From an uncultured Paracoccaceae bacterium (GTDB lineage: Bacteria > Pseudomonadota > Alphaproteobacteria > Rhodobacterales > Rhodobacteraceae): a DNA stretch of 64,000 nt. The notes beneath the pieces were generated by a model. The model was not told the DNA's origin, searched no databases, and saw nothing but the letters and a program-made list of their open reading frames with translations. The DNA is taken from assembly GCA_947503965.1 (NCBI GenBank), contig CANNFU010000003.1, positions 372,001 through 436,000 of the forward strand. The letters run 5' to 3'. Made by a program: the position numbers and the translations under genes. Shown in pieces: positions 27,678 through 36,418 of this stretch. How positions within the stretch are numbered: the stretch's first letter is position 1; every line of letters starts with the position of its first letter.

Positions 27678-27719
27678 GTACAGAATGCGTACATACCCTG
27701 TAAAGACGCTGTACGTACA
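27678..27719. promoter_or_regulatory. GTAC-rich element in the divergent wza-like / autotransporter region
   Basis: GTACA occurs at 27678 and 27689 (11 bases apart) and GTACGTACA at 27711-27719. Read on the minus strand, 27678-27697 matches bases 248-267 near the HAD gene in 17 of 20 positions by eye (GTATGTAC-N3-TTCTGTACG). It lies about 90 bases before the Wza-like start and 120 bases before the autotransporter start, so it could control either or both. Confidence 0.5.
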
Positions 27720-27836
27720 AACCGTATGCAGCCCAGCAGACATTTTTTGGGATGCCGGGAATAATCCGCCGTCCTGAGGCGTAGGTCATGCAAGCGGCAC
27801 ATCTGCCGCGAGAGTGCAATGACCAAAGGAAAACCG

Positions 27837-30146
27837 ATGTCCCAGAATCGCCCGACCCCACCGATGCCATCACGTAAGGCGCCTGCCTCGTCACGTTTGA
27901 TTTCGCCCGCCGCGTTGATGCTGGGTCTGCTCAGCTATCAGCCCGCGATGGCGCAAGAGGTGATTGTGATTACCGATGGCCAGATTGTCACGGACCCCAT
28001 CGTGCTGGACGAGGCGGGCGACGAACTGACCGTCGATGCAGGCGGGGTTGTTGATGTGGATGCAGACAACGCAGATGCCATTCGATCAAACGAAGACAAC
28101 GTGACCGTCATCAACAACGGAGAGATCACGGTTGCAGGGGAAAATTTTACCGACGGGGTCGATCTAGATGGCAGCGATGGCACAGTAATCAACAACGGAA
28201 CGATTACTGCAAATGGCAGCGGAGTTGAAGCAATCGAAATCAATGGCGGCGTGGTGATCAATAACGGGACATTGAACGCTACTAGCGGTGGTATTCTTGC
28301 GGTGGATGGGCAGGCTGATGTGACCAATGACGGGGTGATCAATGCAGGCTTCGTCGGGATCGTTGCAGATGGTGATTTCAGCACCGTCCTGAACAGCGGT
28401 ACGATCATGTCTGAGGATAGAGGTATATCTCTGGAAGATGGCGATGCGATCACCCTGGATAATAGCGGCACAATCATCGCCGTTGATATCGGGGTAGAGT
28501 CTGAGGCTGGAGAAGGGCGGCAGATCACCAATAGCGGTCTGATTGATGCCGGTTCGATCGGTATCGATTCTGACAGCACGGATGAACGGATCGAAAATAT
28601 CGGTACAATATTGTCTGACGATGAAGGTGTGCTTTCTCAGGGTGATAGTGTCCAGATAACCAATAGTGGGCTGATCGAAGCATCCAATGACGGTATCTTT
28701 TCGAATGGTGATACTGCGCAGATAACCAATACCGGGCTGATTGAGAGCGAGGCCTCCGGCATCGATTCCGATGGTCTCGGGGCAATCATCCGGAATGCTG
28801 GCACTTTGCTGGCAGAGCAGAACGGTGTGGACACTGATGGGGCTGACGCACAGATCATCAACACCGGGACCATTATTGCGGGCAACAATGGTATCGGTAG
28901 CGAAGGGCTGAATATCCAGATCACGAATACCGGGACGATTATTGCCGCTCGGAATGCGATTGATCTTGGAACTGCCGGGGCGGCCGTCACAAATACCGGT
29001 GTTCTGAATGCCGCTGATGGGTTTGCCATTTTGGGTGGTTTTGGCGACCAGACCGTTACCTTGGGCAAGGGATCGCAAATTCTGGGCGGCGTTGATTTAT
29101 CTGGCGGACAGGACGTGCTGAACATCGCTGACGACTATGATCTTGGCCAGTCATCCTTCCTGTCCTTTGATAATGTCGAAACCCTGAATATCGGGGACGG
29201 TGTGAACGCCTTTGTCGCGACGGAAGGTGCGACGACAAGGGTGCAGACGCTTGATATTACAGGGCCTGCTGTGCTGGGTGAGGCGACCGCCGTGCTGACC
29301 GACCAGGCCCATCGTGGTGTGGATACGGATACAAACGGCGCCTGGGCCAGCCTCATCGGCGCGGCCCGCAGCCGGGGCGATGATGGCAAGGTGCTGGCCC
29401 ATGATCACCGCTTTGCCGGGGCGCTGGCGGGATACAATCTGGACCTTGGCGGCAATCGTCTGGGTCTTGTTGCCGGGTTTTCCTCCAGCCAGATCGAGAC
29501 CGATGAGGACAGCACCAGCATCGACAGCGAAAGTGTTTTTGCTGGGGCCTATCTGACCCGGCCGGTTGGCAATGTTGCCCTGACCGCCGGGCTGCTTGCC
29601 GGGGTTGAGAGCCATGACAGCGACCGCGATGTGCTGGACAATCTGGTAGGGGCCGAGACCGCCACAGCCACGTTTGACAGCCAGTTCATCAGCGCCTCTG
29701 TCGCCGCAGAATTGGTCGCGTTCACGCTGGGTGCTTTGGAGCTGCGTCCCTCTGCCATCGCAGCCTATACGGTGTCATCCTTCGACGGTTACACCGAAGA
29801 GGGGACGACCAACGCAAATCTGCAGTTCGACAGCCGCACCGCCCAAACCCTGACCACGCGCGCCCAGCTTGAGACGGTGACCGCATTGGCCAATGTCGAT
29901 CTGGCCTATCGGTTTGGTGTCGATGGACGGTTCAGCAATGATGATGACATTGCGATCACCCTTGCCGATCAAAGCCAAGACTTTGCGGCCGGTGACAGCG
30001 ATACGGTGTTGGGTGGATTCCTTGGTGCGCAGGCCCGGTTTGCCCCAGCGGATGGGCTGCAACTGATTGGCGATGTCGAATATGGGTTCGCCGATGGTGA
30101 GGAACAGACGCTAAGCGCCAGCCTGAATGTCAGCTTTGCGTTCTAG
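27837..30146 (+). CDS. Autotransporter with 22-residue-repeat passenger
   Basis: A 769-residue type Va autotransporter candidate. A long basic N-region and hydrophobic stretch (SPAALMLGLLSYQPAMAQ) give a signal peptide cleaved near residue 40. The passenger is a low-complexity beta-solenoid with units of the type I-TNTGTI-A-N-GI-S-G--AQ, seven of them exactly 22 residues long. A linker is followed by a 12-strand beta-barrel domain (about 500-769) ending in SASLNVSFAF with terminal Phe. ATG 27837 follows AAAGGAAAA; an ATG at 27819 would add six residues. The passenger resembles repeat-rich adhesins; ligand unknown. Confidence 0.85.
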   Translation: MSQNRPTPPMPSRKAPASSRLISPAALMLGLLSYQPAMAQEVIVITDGQIVTDPIVLDEAGDELTVDAGGVVDVDADNADAIRSNEDNVTVINNGEITVAGENFTDGVDLDGSDGTVINNGTITANGSGVEAIEINGGVVINNGTLNATSGGILAVDGQADVTNDGVINAGFVGIVADGDFSTVLNSGTIMSEDRGISLEDGDAITLDNSGTIIAVDIGVESEAGEGRQITNSGLIDAGSIGIDSDSTDERIENIGTILSDDEGVLSQGDSVQITNSGLIEASNDGIFSNGDTAQITNTGLIESEASGIDSDGLGAIIRNAGTLLAEQNGVDTDGADAQIINTGTIIAGNNGIGSEGLNIQITNTGTIIAARNAIDLGTAGAAVTNTGVLNAADGFAILGGFGDQTVTLGKGSQILGGVDLSGGQDVLNIADDYDLGQSSFLSFDNVETLNIGDGVNAFVATEGATTRVQTLDITGPAVLGEATAVLTDQAHRGVDTDTNGAWASLIGAARSRGDDGKVLAHDHRFAGALAGYNLDLGGNRLGLVAGFSSSQIETDEDSTSIDSESVFAGAYLTRPVGNVALTAGLLAGVESHDSDRDVLDNLVGAETATATFDSQFISASVAAELVAFTLGALELRPSAIAAYTVSSFDGYTEEGTTNANLQFDSRTAQTLTTRAQLETVTALANVDLAYRFGVDGRFSNDDDIAITLADQSQDFAAGDSDTVLGGFLGAQARFAPADGLQLIGDVEYGFADGEEQTLSASLNVSFAF
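28107..29030 (+). repeat. Tandem 66-bp-type coding repeats of the autotransporter passenger
   Basis: About 13 units, seven of which (28524-28985) are exactly 66 bp each. Each encodes a strand-turn-strand rung with Asn-x-Gly at positions 3-5 and a Gly-Ile turn. DNA identity between units is moderate (for example 'ATCACCAATACCGG'), suggesting duplication followed by drift. Confidence 0.75.
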
Positions 30147-30316
30147 AAATCGATGGCGAGGCCCTTTTTTTCCCAATCGCCATAGCGCACCGGCTCTGGC
30201 CCGTCGCGCCCGCCCAGTTCCGGGGGCAGGTCAAGCTGCGCCTTCTTGCGTCTTTCTTCTGCCTCCGCCAGCGCGCGCTGGGCAGCGGGGGGCAGGTTTT
30301 CCGGGTCGTTACTCAT
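30143..30316 (-). CDS. DUF1674 / SdhAF4-like succinate dehydrogenase assembly factor
   Basis: A 57-residue protein with the DUF1674 signature: PPAAQRALAEAEERR, LPPELGGRDGPEPVRYGDWEKKGLAIDF. The C-terminal GP(E/D)P-RYGDWEKKG-A-DF motif defines the SdhAF4/Sdh8 family, which helps flavinylated SdhA join SdhB. ATG 30316 has AGGAG upstream. Its stop overlaps the autotransporter stop by four bases on opposite strands, and the rsmB gene starts 68 bases away in the other direction. Confidence 0.85.
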   Translation of the reverse strand: MSNDPENLPPAAQRALAEAEERRKKAQLDLPPELGGRDGPEPVRYGDWEKKGLAIDF

Positions 30317-30383
30317 CGTGCTCTCCTTGTCGGGGCTTATCGTTTGATATACCCCGCGCCCAGCCCGCATCAAGAGAGAGCCC

Positions 30384-31658
30384 ATGCGCCAAATTGGTCT
30401 GCCTGCCCGCCGTGCCGCCCATCATCTGCTGATGCAGATCACGGGTGAGGGTCGTTTGATGGCGGAACTGATCGCAGGGGGTGCCTTGGCCGATTTGCCT
30501 GCCGAGGATCGCGCACGCGCCCAGCGGCTTGCCACTGACGCCTTGCGGGGGTTGGATCGGGCGGACCGGATGCTGAAACCCTATCTGAAAAGGCCGCCGC
30601 CGGATCATGTGATGAACGCCTTGCGTCTGGGCGTGATCGAGCTGTGCGGCGGTGAGGCGGCGCATGGCGTGGTGAACGCTTATGTTGAGATTGTGGGCCG
30701 CAACAAACGCACGCAGGCGATGAAGGGCCTGACCAATGCCGTTCTGCGCAAAATCGCGGCGGAAGGGCCAGAGGGATGGAACACCCGCCCCGTACCGCTG
30801 ACGCCGGGTTGGCTGCGCCAGCCGCTGGTTGCCGCATGGGGGCGTGAGGCTGTCACGGGCATGGAAGCCGCGCATTTCGCCGGTGCACCGCTGGATTTGA
30901 CCGCGAAAGGTGATCCCGAAGCAGTCGCCCGCGCGGTTGGTGGCAGTGTTTTGCCGACTGGATCGGTGCGTTTGGCGGGGGCCGGTCAGGTGTCAACGCT
31001 GCCGGGTTATGATGCAGGCGATTGGTGGGTGCAGGATGCAGCGGCGGCTGTTCCGGTGAAGGTTCTGGGTGACGTGTCGGGGTTGCAGATTTTGGACCTG
31101 TGTGCCGCCCCCGGTGGCAAGGCGATGCAGTTGGCCGCTGGCGGCGCAACCGTCACGGCCGTGGACATGTCCGAGCGGCGCATGGTCCGGGTAGAAGAGA
31201 ACCTGTCGCGTGTGGGTTTGCAGGCACGGACGGTGGTCAGCGACGCATTTACCTTTGCAGAACAAGGGTTTGATGCGGTCCTGCTGGATGCACCCTGCTC
31301 TGCCACCGGCACAATCCGGCGACACCCGGACCTGCCTTATGCCAAGGACGGCTCGGAATTTGGTGCCCTGATCGATCAGCAAACAGCAATGATCGATCAT
31401 GCCCTGACCTTGCTGAAACCCGGCGGACGGCTGGTGTTTTGCACCTGTTCGCTGCTGCCGGACGAGGGCGAGGTGCAGGTGGAAGACGCATTGGCGCGGC
31501 ATCCCGGTCTTGCTGCCAACCCAGACGCTCTGAACATCCTCGGCATCGACCCCAATTGGATCACGCCCGAGGGCGGGTTGCGTTTGCGCCCCGACTACTG
31601 GCCTGATCTGGGTGGCATGGATGGGTTTTATATTGCCGTCCTGACAAAGCCTGCGTGA
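30384..31658 (+). CDS. rsmB: RsmB-type 16S rRNA m5C methyltransferase
   Basis: A 424-residue RNA (C5-cytosine) methyltransferase. The N-terminal NusB-like helical domain covers about 1-140; the SAM-binding fold begins DLCAAPGGKAMQLA. The two catalytic cysteines are in DAPCSATGTIRRHPD and CTCSLLPDEGEVQ. The family methylates C967 of 16S rRNA in E. coli. AGAGAG precedes the ATG. It lies at the head of a run rsmB, heparinase-like gene, purH, lspA on the plus strand, an order common in Rhodobacterales. Confidence 0.92.
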   Translation: MRQIGLPARRAAHHLLMQITGEGRLMAELIAGGALADLPAEDRARAQRLATDALRGLDRADRMLKPYLKRPPPDHVMNALRLGVIELCGGEAAHGVVNAYVEIVGRNKRTQAMKGLTNAVLRKIAAEGPEGWNTRPVPLTPGWLRQPLVAAWGREAVTGMEAAHFAGAPLDLTAKGDPEAVARAVGGSVLPTGSVRLAGAGQVSTLPGYDAGDWWVQDAAAAVPVKVLGDVSGLQILDLCAAPGGKAMQLAAGGATVTAVDMSERRMVRVEENLSRVGLQARTVVSDAFTFAEQGFDAVLLDAPCSATGTIRRHPDLPYAKDGSEFGALIDQQTAMIDHALTLLKPGGRLVFCTCSLLPDEGEVQVEDALARHPGLAANPDALNILGIDPNWITPEGGLRLRPDYWPDLGGMDGFYIAVLTKPA

Positions 31659-31714
31659 CTTGACGTTAACCTTTGCTATGGTTCCCGCAATAGCGCGAAC
31701 CGAGGCCGCAGGAA

Positions 31715-33436
31715 TTGGCACCACACACAACATGGCGTGCCCGCCGGATCAGTTTCATGCACCGGGTCCATGCCCGGCGCGCGGCCCGTGCGGATGCGGC
31801 AACTGCGTTTGTCTCCGCGCCCGAGCCGCGCTCTATCGGGGTTGTTGCGCGTGGTCGGCAGCTATTGGCGGGGAATTTTCTGTTTTCCGGCCTCCTTGTC
31901 GAGGGCGCGCATCTGTCGATCTGGGACATCGCGGACCAGAAACCTCAGGTCGCTGATGAAATCCACGGCACCACCTGGCTGGATGATCTGGCCGCTGTCG
32001 GCGATGACCGCGCGCGGACCCGTGCGCAGACATGGGTGTTCGACTGGATCGCCCGCTACGGCACAGGCAAAGGCCTCGGCTGGACCCCTGATCTGGTCGG
32101 GCGGCGTGTGATCCGCTGGATCAATCACGGGTTCTTTCTGCTACGCAATCAGGACAAGGCGACGACCGAGCGGTTTTTCCAATGTCTCGCCCGTCAGATG
32201 CTGTTCCTGTCGCGGCGCTGGAAAACGGCCGCACCGGGCCTGCCCCGGTTCGAGGCGCTGGCTGGTACGATCTATGCAGGCCTGTCGCTGGAAGGAATGG
32301 AAGAGCATGTCGATCGCGCTGTCGCCGCATTGGCTGCGGATTGCCAGACCCAGATTGACGCAGACGGCGGCATCGCCACGCGCAGCCCCGAGGAGTTGCT
32401 GGAGGTCCTGACCCTGCTGAACTGGACCATTCAGGCGTTGCGGGAAACCGGGCGCGAGGTGCCGCGCGAATTGGTCGGCGCAGTCGTGCGTATTGTGCCA
32501 ACCTTGCGGGCCTTGCGCCATGCGGATGGGGGGCTTGCCCGGTTTCATGGTGGTGGCGCGGGATTAGAGGGACGACTGGATCAGGCATTCGCCGATTCAG
32601 GCGTAAAGGATCTGCCTGAACCGGGCCTGCATATGGGATTTGCGCGGATGACCGGCGGGCGGACAACGCTGATTGTTGATGCAGCACCGCCGCCTGTGGG
32701 GCATGCATCAGTCCGCGCCCATGCCAGCACGTTGGGCATGGAGGTTACGTCGGGACGCCGCCCGTTAATCGTGAACTGCGGGTCTGGTGCCCGGTTTGGC
32801 GATGACTGGCGCCGGGCCAGCCGTGCGACGCCCAGCCACAGCGTGATCGGCATCGACGGGGTATCATCATCGCATCTGGGGACCGCGCAAGAGGTGCTGA
32901 GCGAGGTGCCGACCCTTGTCCGCGCCAATCTGGATGATCCTCGCAAGTTGGAACTGTCCCATAACGGTTATCAGCCCAGCCATGGCCTGACCTATGCGCG
33001 CCTTCTGGGCCTATCGGTCGATGGGCGCATGCTGGAGGGGGAAGACCTGCTGACCACGCTTGATCAATCCGATGAGGCGCTTTTCGACAAGGCGATGGAT
33101 CAGGCAAAGCTGCAAGGCATTCCCTATTCCGTCCGTTTTCATCTGCACCCGGATGTCAAAGCCGCGCTGGACATGGCCGACACTGCCGTGTCCCTGACCC
33201 TGAAATCTGGTGAGGTCTGGGTGTTCCGCCATGATGGCGCGGCCAATCTGGCCCTGAGCCCATCAGTTTATTTGCAAAATGGCCGATTAAAGCCGGTTGC
33301 GACCCAACAGGTGGTTTTATCCGGGCGCGCAATGTCCTATGCGACACGCGTTCGTTGGTCACTGGCCAAGGCGCAGGACACCCCGCAGGCGGTGCGTGAT
33401 CTGGTGCAGGCCGACCCGATGGACGTGACCGAATAA
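31715..33436 (+). CDS. Heparinase II/III family protein
   Basis: A 573-residue protein with an N-terminal alpha/alpha barrel (ARGRQLLAGNFLFSG, RYGTGKGLGWTPDLVGRRVIRW) and a C-terminal beta-sandwich of the heparinase II/III-like domain (about 330-540; GCGSGARFGDDWRRASRATPSHS contains the conserved His). No signal peptide is visible. The start is uncertain: TTG 31715 gives the N-terminus best matching relatives, an ATG at 31757 is the alternative, and neither has a good ribosome binding site. Its fixed position between rsmB and purH in this order suggests a housekeeping cell-envelope role; the polysaccharide substrate is unknown. Confidence 0.8.
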   Translation: MAPHTTWRARRISFMHRVHARRAARADAATAFVSAPEPRSIGVVARGRQLLAGNFLFSGLLVEGAHLSIWDIADQKPQVADEIHGTTWLDDLAAVGDDRARTRAQTWVFDWIARYGTGKGLGWTPDLVGRRVIRWINHGFFLLRNQDKATTERFFQCLARQMLFLSRRWKTAAPGLPRFEALAGTIYAGLSLEGMEEHVDRAVAALAADCQTQIDADGGIATRSPEELLEVLTLLNWTIQALRETGREVPRELVGAVVRIVPTLRALRHADGGLARFHGGGAGLEGRLDQAFADSGVKDLPEPGLHMGFARMTGGRTTLIVDAAPPPVGHASVRAHASTLGMEVTSGRRPLIVNCGSGARFGDDWRRASRATPSHSVIGIDGVSSSHLGTAQEVLSEVPTLVRANLDDPRKLELSHNGYQPSHGLTYARLLGLSVDGRMLEGEDLLTTLDQSDEALFDKAMDQAKLQGIPYSVRFHLHPDVKAALDMADTAVSLTLKSGEVWVFRHDGAANLALSPSVYLQNGRLKPVATQQVVLSGRAMSYATRVRWSLAKAQDTPQAVRDLVQADPMDVTE

Positions 33437-33454
33437 CGCCTTTTGGGGATTTCC

Positions 33455-35044
33455 ATGACCGACCTTGCTCCTCTGCGCCGCGCGCTGCTTTCTGTATCTG
33501 ACAAGACCGGATTGATTGATCTGGGCAAGGCTTTGGCCGCACGTGGGGTTGAACTTCTGTCCACCGGCGGATCAGCCAAGGCGCTACGTGACGCAGGGCT
33601 TGAGGTGCGGGATGTGGCGGATGTGACGGGCTTTCCCGAGATGATGGATGGCCGCGTCAAGACGCTGCATCCGGTGGTGCATGGCGGTTTGCTGGCCCGA
33701 CGCGATTTGGAAAGCCATCGCGATGCGATGGTCGAACACAATATCGGGCCGATCGACCTGCTGGTCGTGAACCTTTATCCGTTTGAAGAGACGGTCGCAA
33801 AGGGGGCCGATTTCGATACCTGTATCGAAAATATCGATATTGGCGGCCCCGCGATGATCCGGTCCGCTGCAAAGAACCATGCGTTTGTGACTATTGTGAC
33901 AGATGTCGCGGATTATGAGGCGGTGCTGGCTGAGTTGGACGCCAATGACGGCCAGACCACGCTAGCCTTGCGGCAGCGATTGGCGCAGACGGCCTATGCC
34001 CGCACTGCCGCCTATGACACCGCAGTCAGCACCTGGATGGCGGGCGCGATTGGTGAGGATACACCGCGCCGCCGGTCTTTTGCTGGCACATTCAAACAGA
34101 CCATGCGTTACGGTGAAAACAGCCATCAGAAGGCCGCGTTTTATACCGATGGTACTGGCCGCCCCGGCGTGGCGACCGCAGTGCAGCATCAGGGTAAGGA
34201 ATTGTCTTACAACAATATCAATGACACCGATGCGGCGTTTGAGCTGGTGGCAGAGTTTGATCCCGCGGATGGTCCGGCGGTGGCGATTATCAAGCATGCC
34301 AACCCCTGCGGTGTGGCCCGTGGCGCGACGTTGCTGGACGCTTATACCAACGCCTTTGACTGCGATCGCACCAGCGCGTTTGGCGGGATTGTCGCGCTGA
34401 ACCAGCCGCTGGATGAGGATACAGCAAAAGCGATTGTCGAGATCTTTACCGAGGTGGTCATCGCCCCCGGCGCATCCGACGCCGCCAAAGCCGTGTTTGC
34501 GACCAAAAGGAACCTGCGCCTTTTGACGACCGATGGGCTGCCCGATGTGAAGGCCCCGATCACCACCTACCGCCAGGTTGCTGGCGGCATGTTGGTGCAG
34601 GACAAGGATACAGGCTTTGTCGGGATGGATGATCTGAAGGTGGTGACCAAGATCGCCCCGACTGACGCACAGATGGCCGATCTGCTGTTTGCGTGGAAAG
34701 TCGCCAAGCACGTCAAATCCAACGCCATCGTGTATGTCAAAGACAAGGCCACCGTGGGTGTTGGTGCCGGGCAGATGAGCCGGGTAGACAGTGCCCTGAT
34801 CGCCGCCAAAAAGGCCGAACGCATGGCCGAGGCGATGGGCCTGCCGGAGCCGCTGACCAAAGGGTCGGCTGTCGCATCGGATGCGTTCTTTCCCTTCGCA
34901 GACGGGTTGATGGAAGCGGCGGGCGCAGGGGCGACCTGTGTTATCCAACCGGGCGGGTCGATGCGGGATGATGAGGTGATTGCCGCCGCCGATGAGGCCG
35001 GGATCGCCATGGTCTTTACCGGCATGCGCCATTTCCGGCACTGA
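33455..35044 (+). CDS. purH: Bifunctional AICAR formyltransferase / IMP cyclohydrolase
   Basis: A 529-residue PurH catalysing the last two steps of IMP synthesis. The N-terminal cyclohydrolase (MGS-like) domain shows [19 protein letters not shown] and GRVKTLHP; the formyltransferase domain shows KHANPCGVA and SNAIVYVKD. The frame opens at 33443 (TTG) but the ATG at 33455 has GGGGA before it. It ends 11 bases before lspA. Confidence 0.97.
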   Translation: MTDLAPLRRALLSVSDKTGLIDLGKALAARGVELLSTGGSAKALRDAGLEVRDVADVTGFPEMMDGRVKTLHPVVHGGLLARRDLESHRDAMVEHNIGPIDLLVVNLYPFEETVAKGADFDTCIENIDIGGPAMIRSAAKNHAFVTIVTDVADYEAVLAELDANDGQTTLALRQRLAQTAYARTAAYDTAVSTWMAGAIGEDTPRRRSFAGTFKQTMRYGENSHQKAAFYTDGTGRPGVATAVQHQGKELSYNNINDTDAAFELVAEFDPADGPAVAIIKHANPCGVARGATLLDAYTNAFDCDRTSAFGGIVALNQPLDEDTAKAIVEIFTEVVIAPGASDAAKAVFATKRNLRLLTTDGLPDVKAPITTYRQVAGGMLVQDKDTGFVGMDDLKVVTKIAPTDAQMADLLFAWKVAKHVKSNAIVYVKDKATVGVGAGQMSRVDSALIAAKKAERMAEAMGLPEPLTKGSAVASDAFFPFADGLMEAAGAGATCVIQPGGSMRDDEVIAAADEAGIAMVFTGMRHFRH

Positions 35045-35055
35045 GGGGCAATACA

Positions 35056-35562
35056 ATGCGGCTGATGTTCTGGACCGGTTTCTGGATTTTCCTGATCGAT
35101 CAGGTGATCAAGTTCTTTGTGCTGTTCCAGGTCTTTGGGCTGCAGTGGGCGCAGGTCCGGGTGCCGTCAGACCAATTACCGCGCCCTGAATCGGTCGATG
35201 TTTTCCCGCCCTTCCTTGTCCTGCGCATGGCGTGGAACCGGGGCGTGAATTTTGGCCTGTTTGCGGATTACGACATGCGCTGGGTGCTGATTGGTGTGGC
35301 CTTTGCGATCACCGGGGGGGTGATCTGGTGGCTGAACCGCTCGGGTGGGACGAAATGGACCTTCATCGCGGGCGGTTTTCTGATCGGCGGGGCCATGGGC
35401 AATGTGATTGATCGGTTCTTTTACGGGGCTGTTGCGGATTTTCTGAATATGTCCTGCTGCGGGATCAACAATCCTTATGCCTTCAACGTTGCCGATATCG
35501 CGATTTTCATCGGGGCGATTGGCTTGGCTTTTCTGGCCGAGGATAACAAGAAAGCGACGTGA
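35056..35562 (+). CDS. lspA: Lipoprotein signal peptidase II
   Basis: A 168-residue inner-membrane aspartyl protease that cleaves prolipoprotein signal peptides. Four hydrophobic segments are visible. The catalytic aspartates lie in GNVIDRF and FNVADIAIF, and NRGVNFGLF is the conserved NxGxxFG segment. It precedes a lipoprotein gene by 51 bases. Several of its likely substrates are in this window. Confidence 0.94.
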   Translation: MRLMFWTGFWIFLIDQVIKFFVLFQVFGLQWAQVRVPSDQLPRPESVDVFPPFLVLRMAWNRGVNFGLFADYDMRWVLIGVAFAITGGVIWWLNRSGGTKWTFIAGGFLIGGAMGNVIDRFFYGAVADFLNMSCCGINNPYAFNVADIAIFIGAIGLAFLAEDNKKAT

Positions 35563-35613
35563 CCTCGCCCGGGGCTTGGGTTACACAGACGCGAATACTC
35601 CGAGGGATCTTTG

Positions 35614-36333
35614 ATGCGCGCGATCACTTTCTCAGTTCTGGCTTTGGTCTTGGTTGCGGCATGCGGTAACCCGGACCGGCCTTTGCGTGATCTGGAGGCG
35701 GCCGGGGGTGGCCCGGATGAGTTCGCGGTAATCCCGCAAGAGCCTCTGGAAATCCCTGATCAGCCAAGCCTGCTGCCACCGACGCCCGGTGGTGAAAACC
35801 GGGCCGACCCGACACCAAATGCCGATGCGATCCGCGCGCTGGGCGGGTCCCCGTCCGCACAGATTGTCGGTGGTATTCCAGCCGGTGACAGCGCACTTGT
35901 CGCGCAGGCCAGCCGCTATGGGGTAGAACCGACAATCCGCGCCGAACTGGCTGCCGCTGATGAAGCCCGGCTTGAGCGGGCGCGGCGCACCAATGTTTTC
36001 AACCCGCTTGGCCGGGATCGCTATTTCCCGACCTATGCCGGGCAGGCGCTTGATGCTTTTGCCGAGCTGGAGCGGCTACGCGCCCTTGGCATTGCGGTGC
36101 CCACCCCCGTCAACCTGCAACCGCAGCCGCGCCGAGAGCCCGTACGATCAGAGTCTGAGACCGAGGAAGAAGAGCCACGGTTCCTGCAGCGGACCTTGGA
36201 CCGGTTCATAGAGCAGTACTGGGACCCAGCAGAAGACGCCGACGGCGTGCGCCAGAATTGCGTTTTCAAGACAGTGCCGCCGGACAACCGGCTGCGGCGG
36301 GTCTGCACGCCCGTCACGGACGAAGATCAATAA
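35614..36333 (+). CDS. DUF3035 / BamF-type lipoprotein
   Basis: A 239-residue lipoprotein: signal peptide with lipobox VAACG, then the conserved start GNPDRPLRDLEAAGGGPDEFAVIPQEPLEIP. This is the DUF3035 family, which includes BamF, an alphaproteobacterial accessory lipoprotein of the beta-barrel assembly machine. The rest is Ala/Arg-rich and low in complexity, with an acidic run (SESETEEEEPR). ATG 35614 follows GAGGGA. Gene order lspA-bamF-peptidase M16 is common in the order. Confidence 0.82.
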   Translation: MRAITFSVLALVLVAACGNPDRPLRDLEAAGGGPDEFAVIPQEPLEIPDQPSLLPPTPGGENRADPTPNADAIRALGGSPSAQIVGGIPAGDSALVAQASRYGVEPTIRAELAAADEARLERARRTNVFNPLGRDRYFPTYAGQALDAFAELERLRALGIAVPTPVNLQPQPRREPVRSESETEEEEPRFLQRTLDRFIEQYWDPAEDADGVRQNCVFKTVPPDNRLRRVCTPVTDEDQ

Positions 36334-36355
36334 ACCCAACCTCACATCCGCGTAT

Positions 36356-36417
36356 GGCACCTTGAAGAACGCGCCATCTGGCGTAGGTAACTGGGCAGCA
36401 ATTTCAAAAAGGGTGCC
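36356..36417 (+). promoter_or_regulatory. Structured leader before the first M16 peptidase gene
   Basis: GGCAC-CTTGAA (36356-36366) can pair with TTCAA...GGTGCC (36403-36417), enclosing a small inner stem CGCCA/TGGCG. The ribosome binding site AAAAGGG falls in the outer stem as a bulge, so folding could limit translation. The evidence is base complementarity only. Confidence 0.3.
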
Positions 36418-36418
36418 C

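Noticed and set aside
27588-27894. Extended N-terminus of the Wza-like protein, up to 102 residues
   Set aside because: It would place the lipoprotein signal inside the chain and cover the divergent promoter region; TTG with AAGGAA is preferred.
28524-28985. Possible CRISPR-like or satellite array
   Set aside because: Units are contiguous 66-bp in-frame coding repeats of the autotransporter passenger, with no spacer structure.
33962-35056. 364-codon open frame antisense to purH
   Set aside because: Shadow of a well-conserved gene; no start signal or family similarity.
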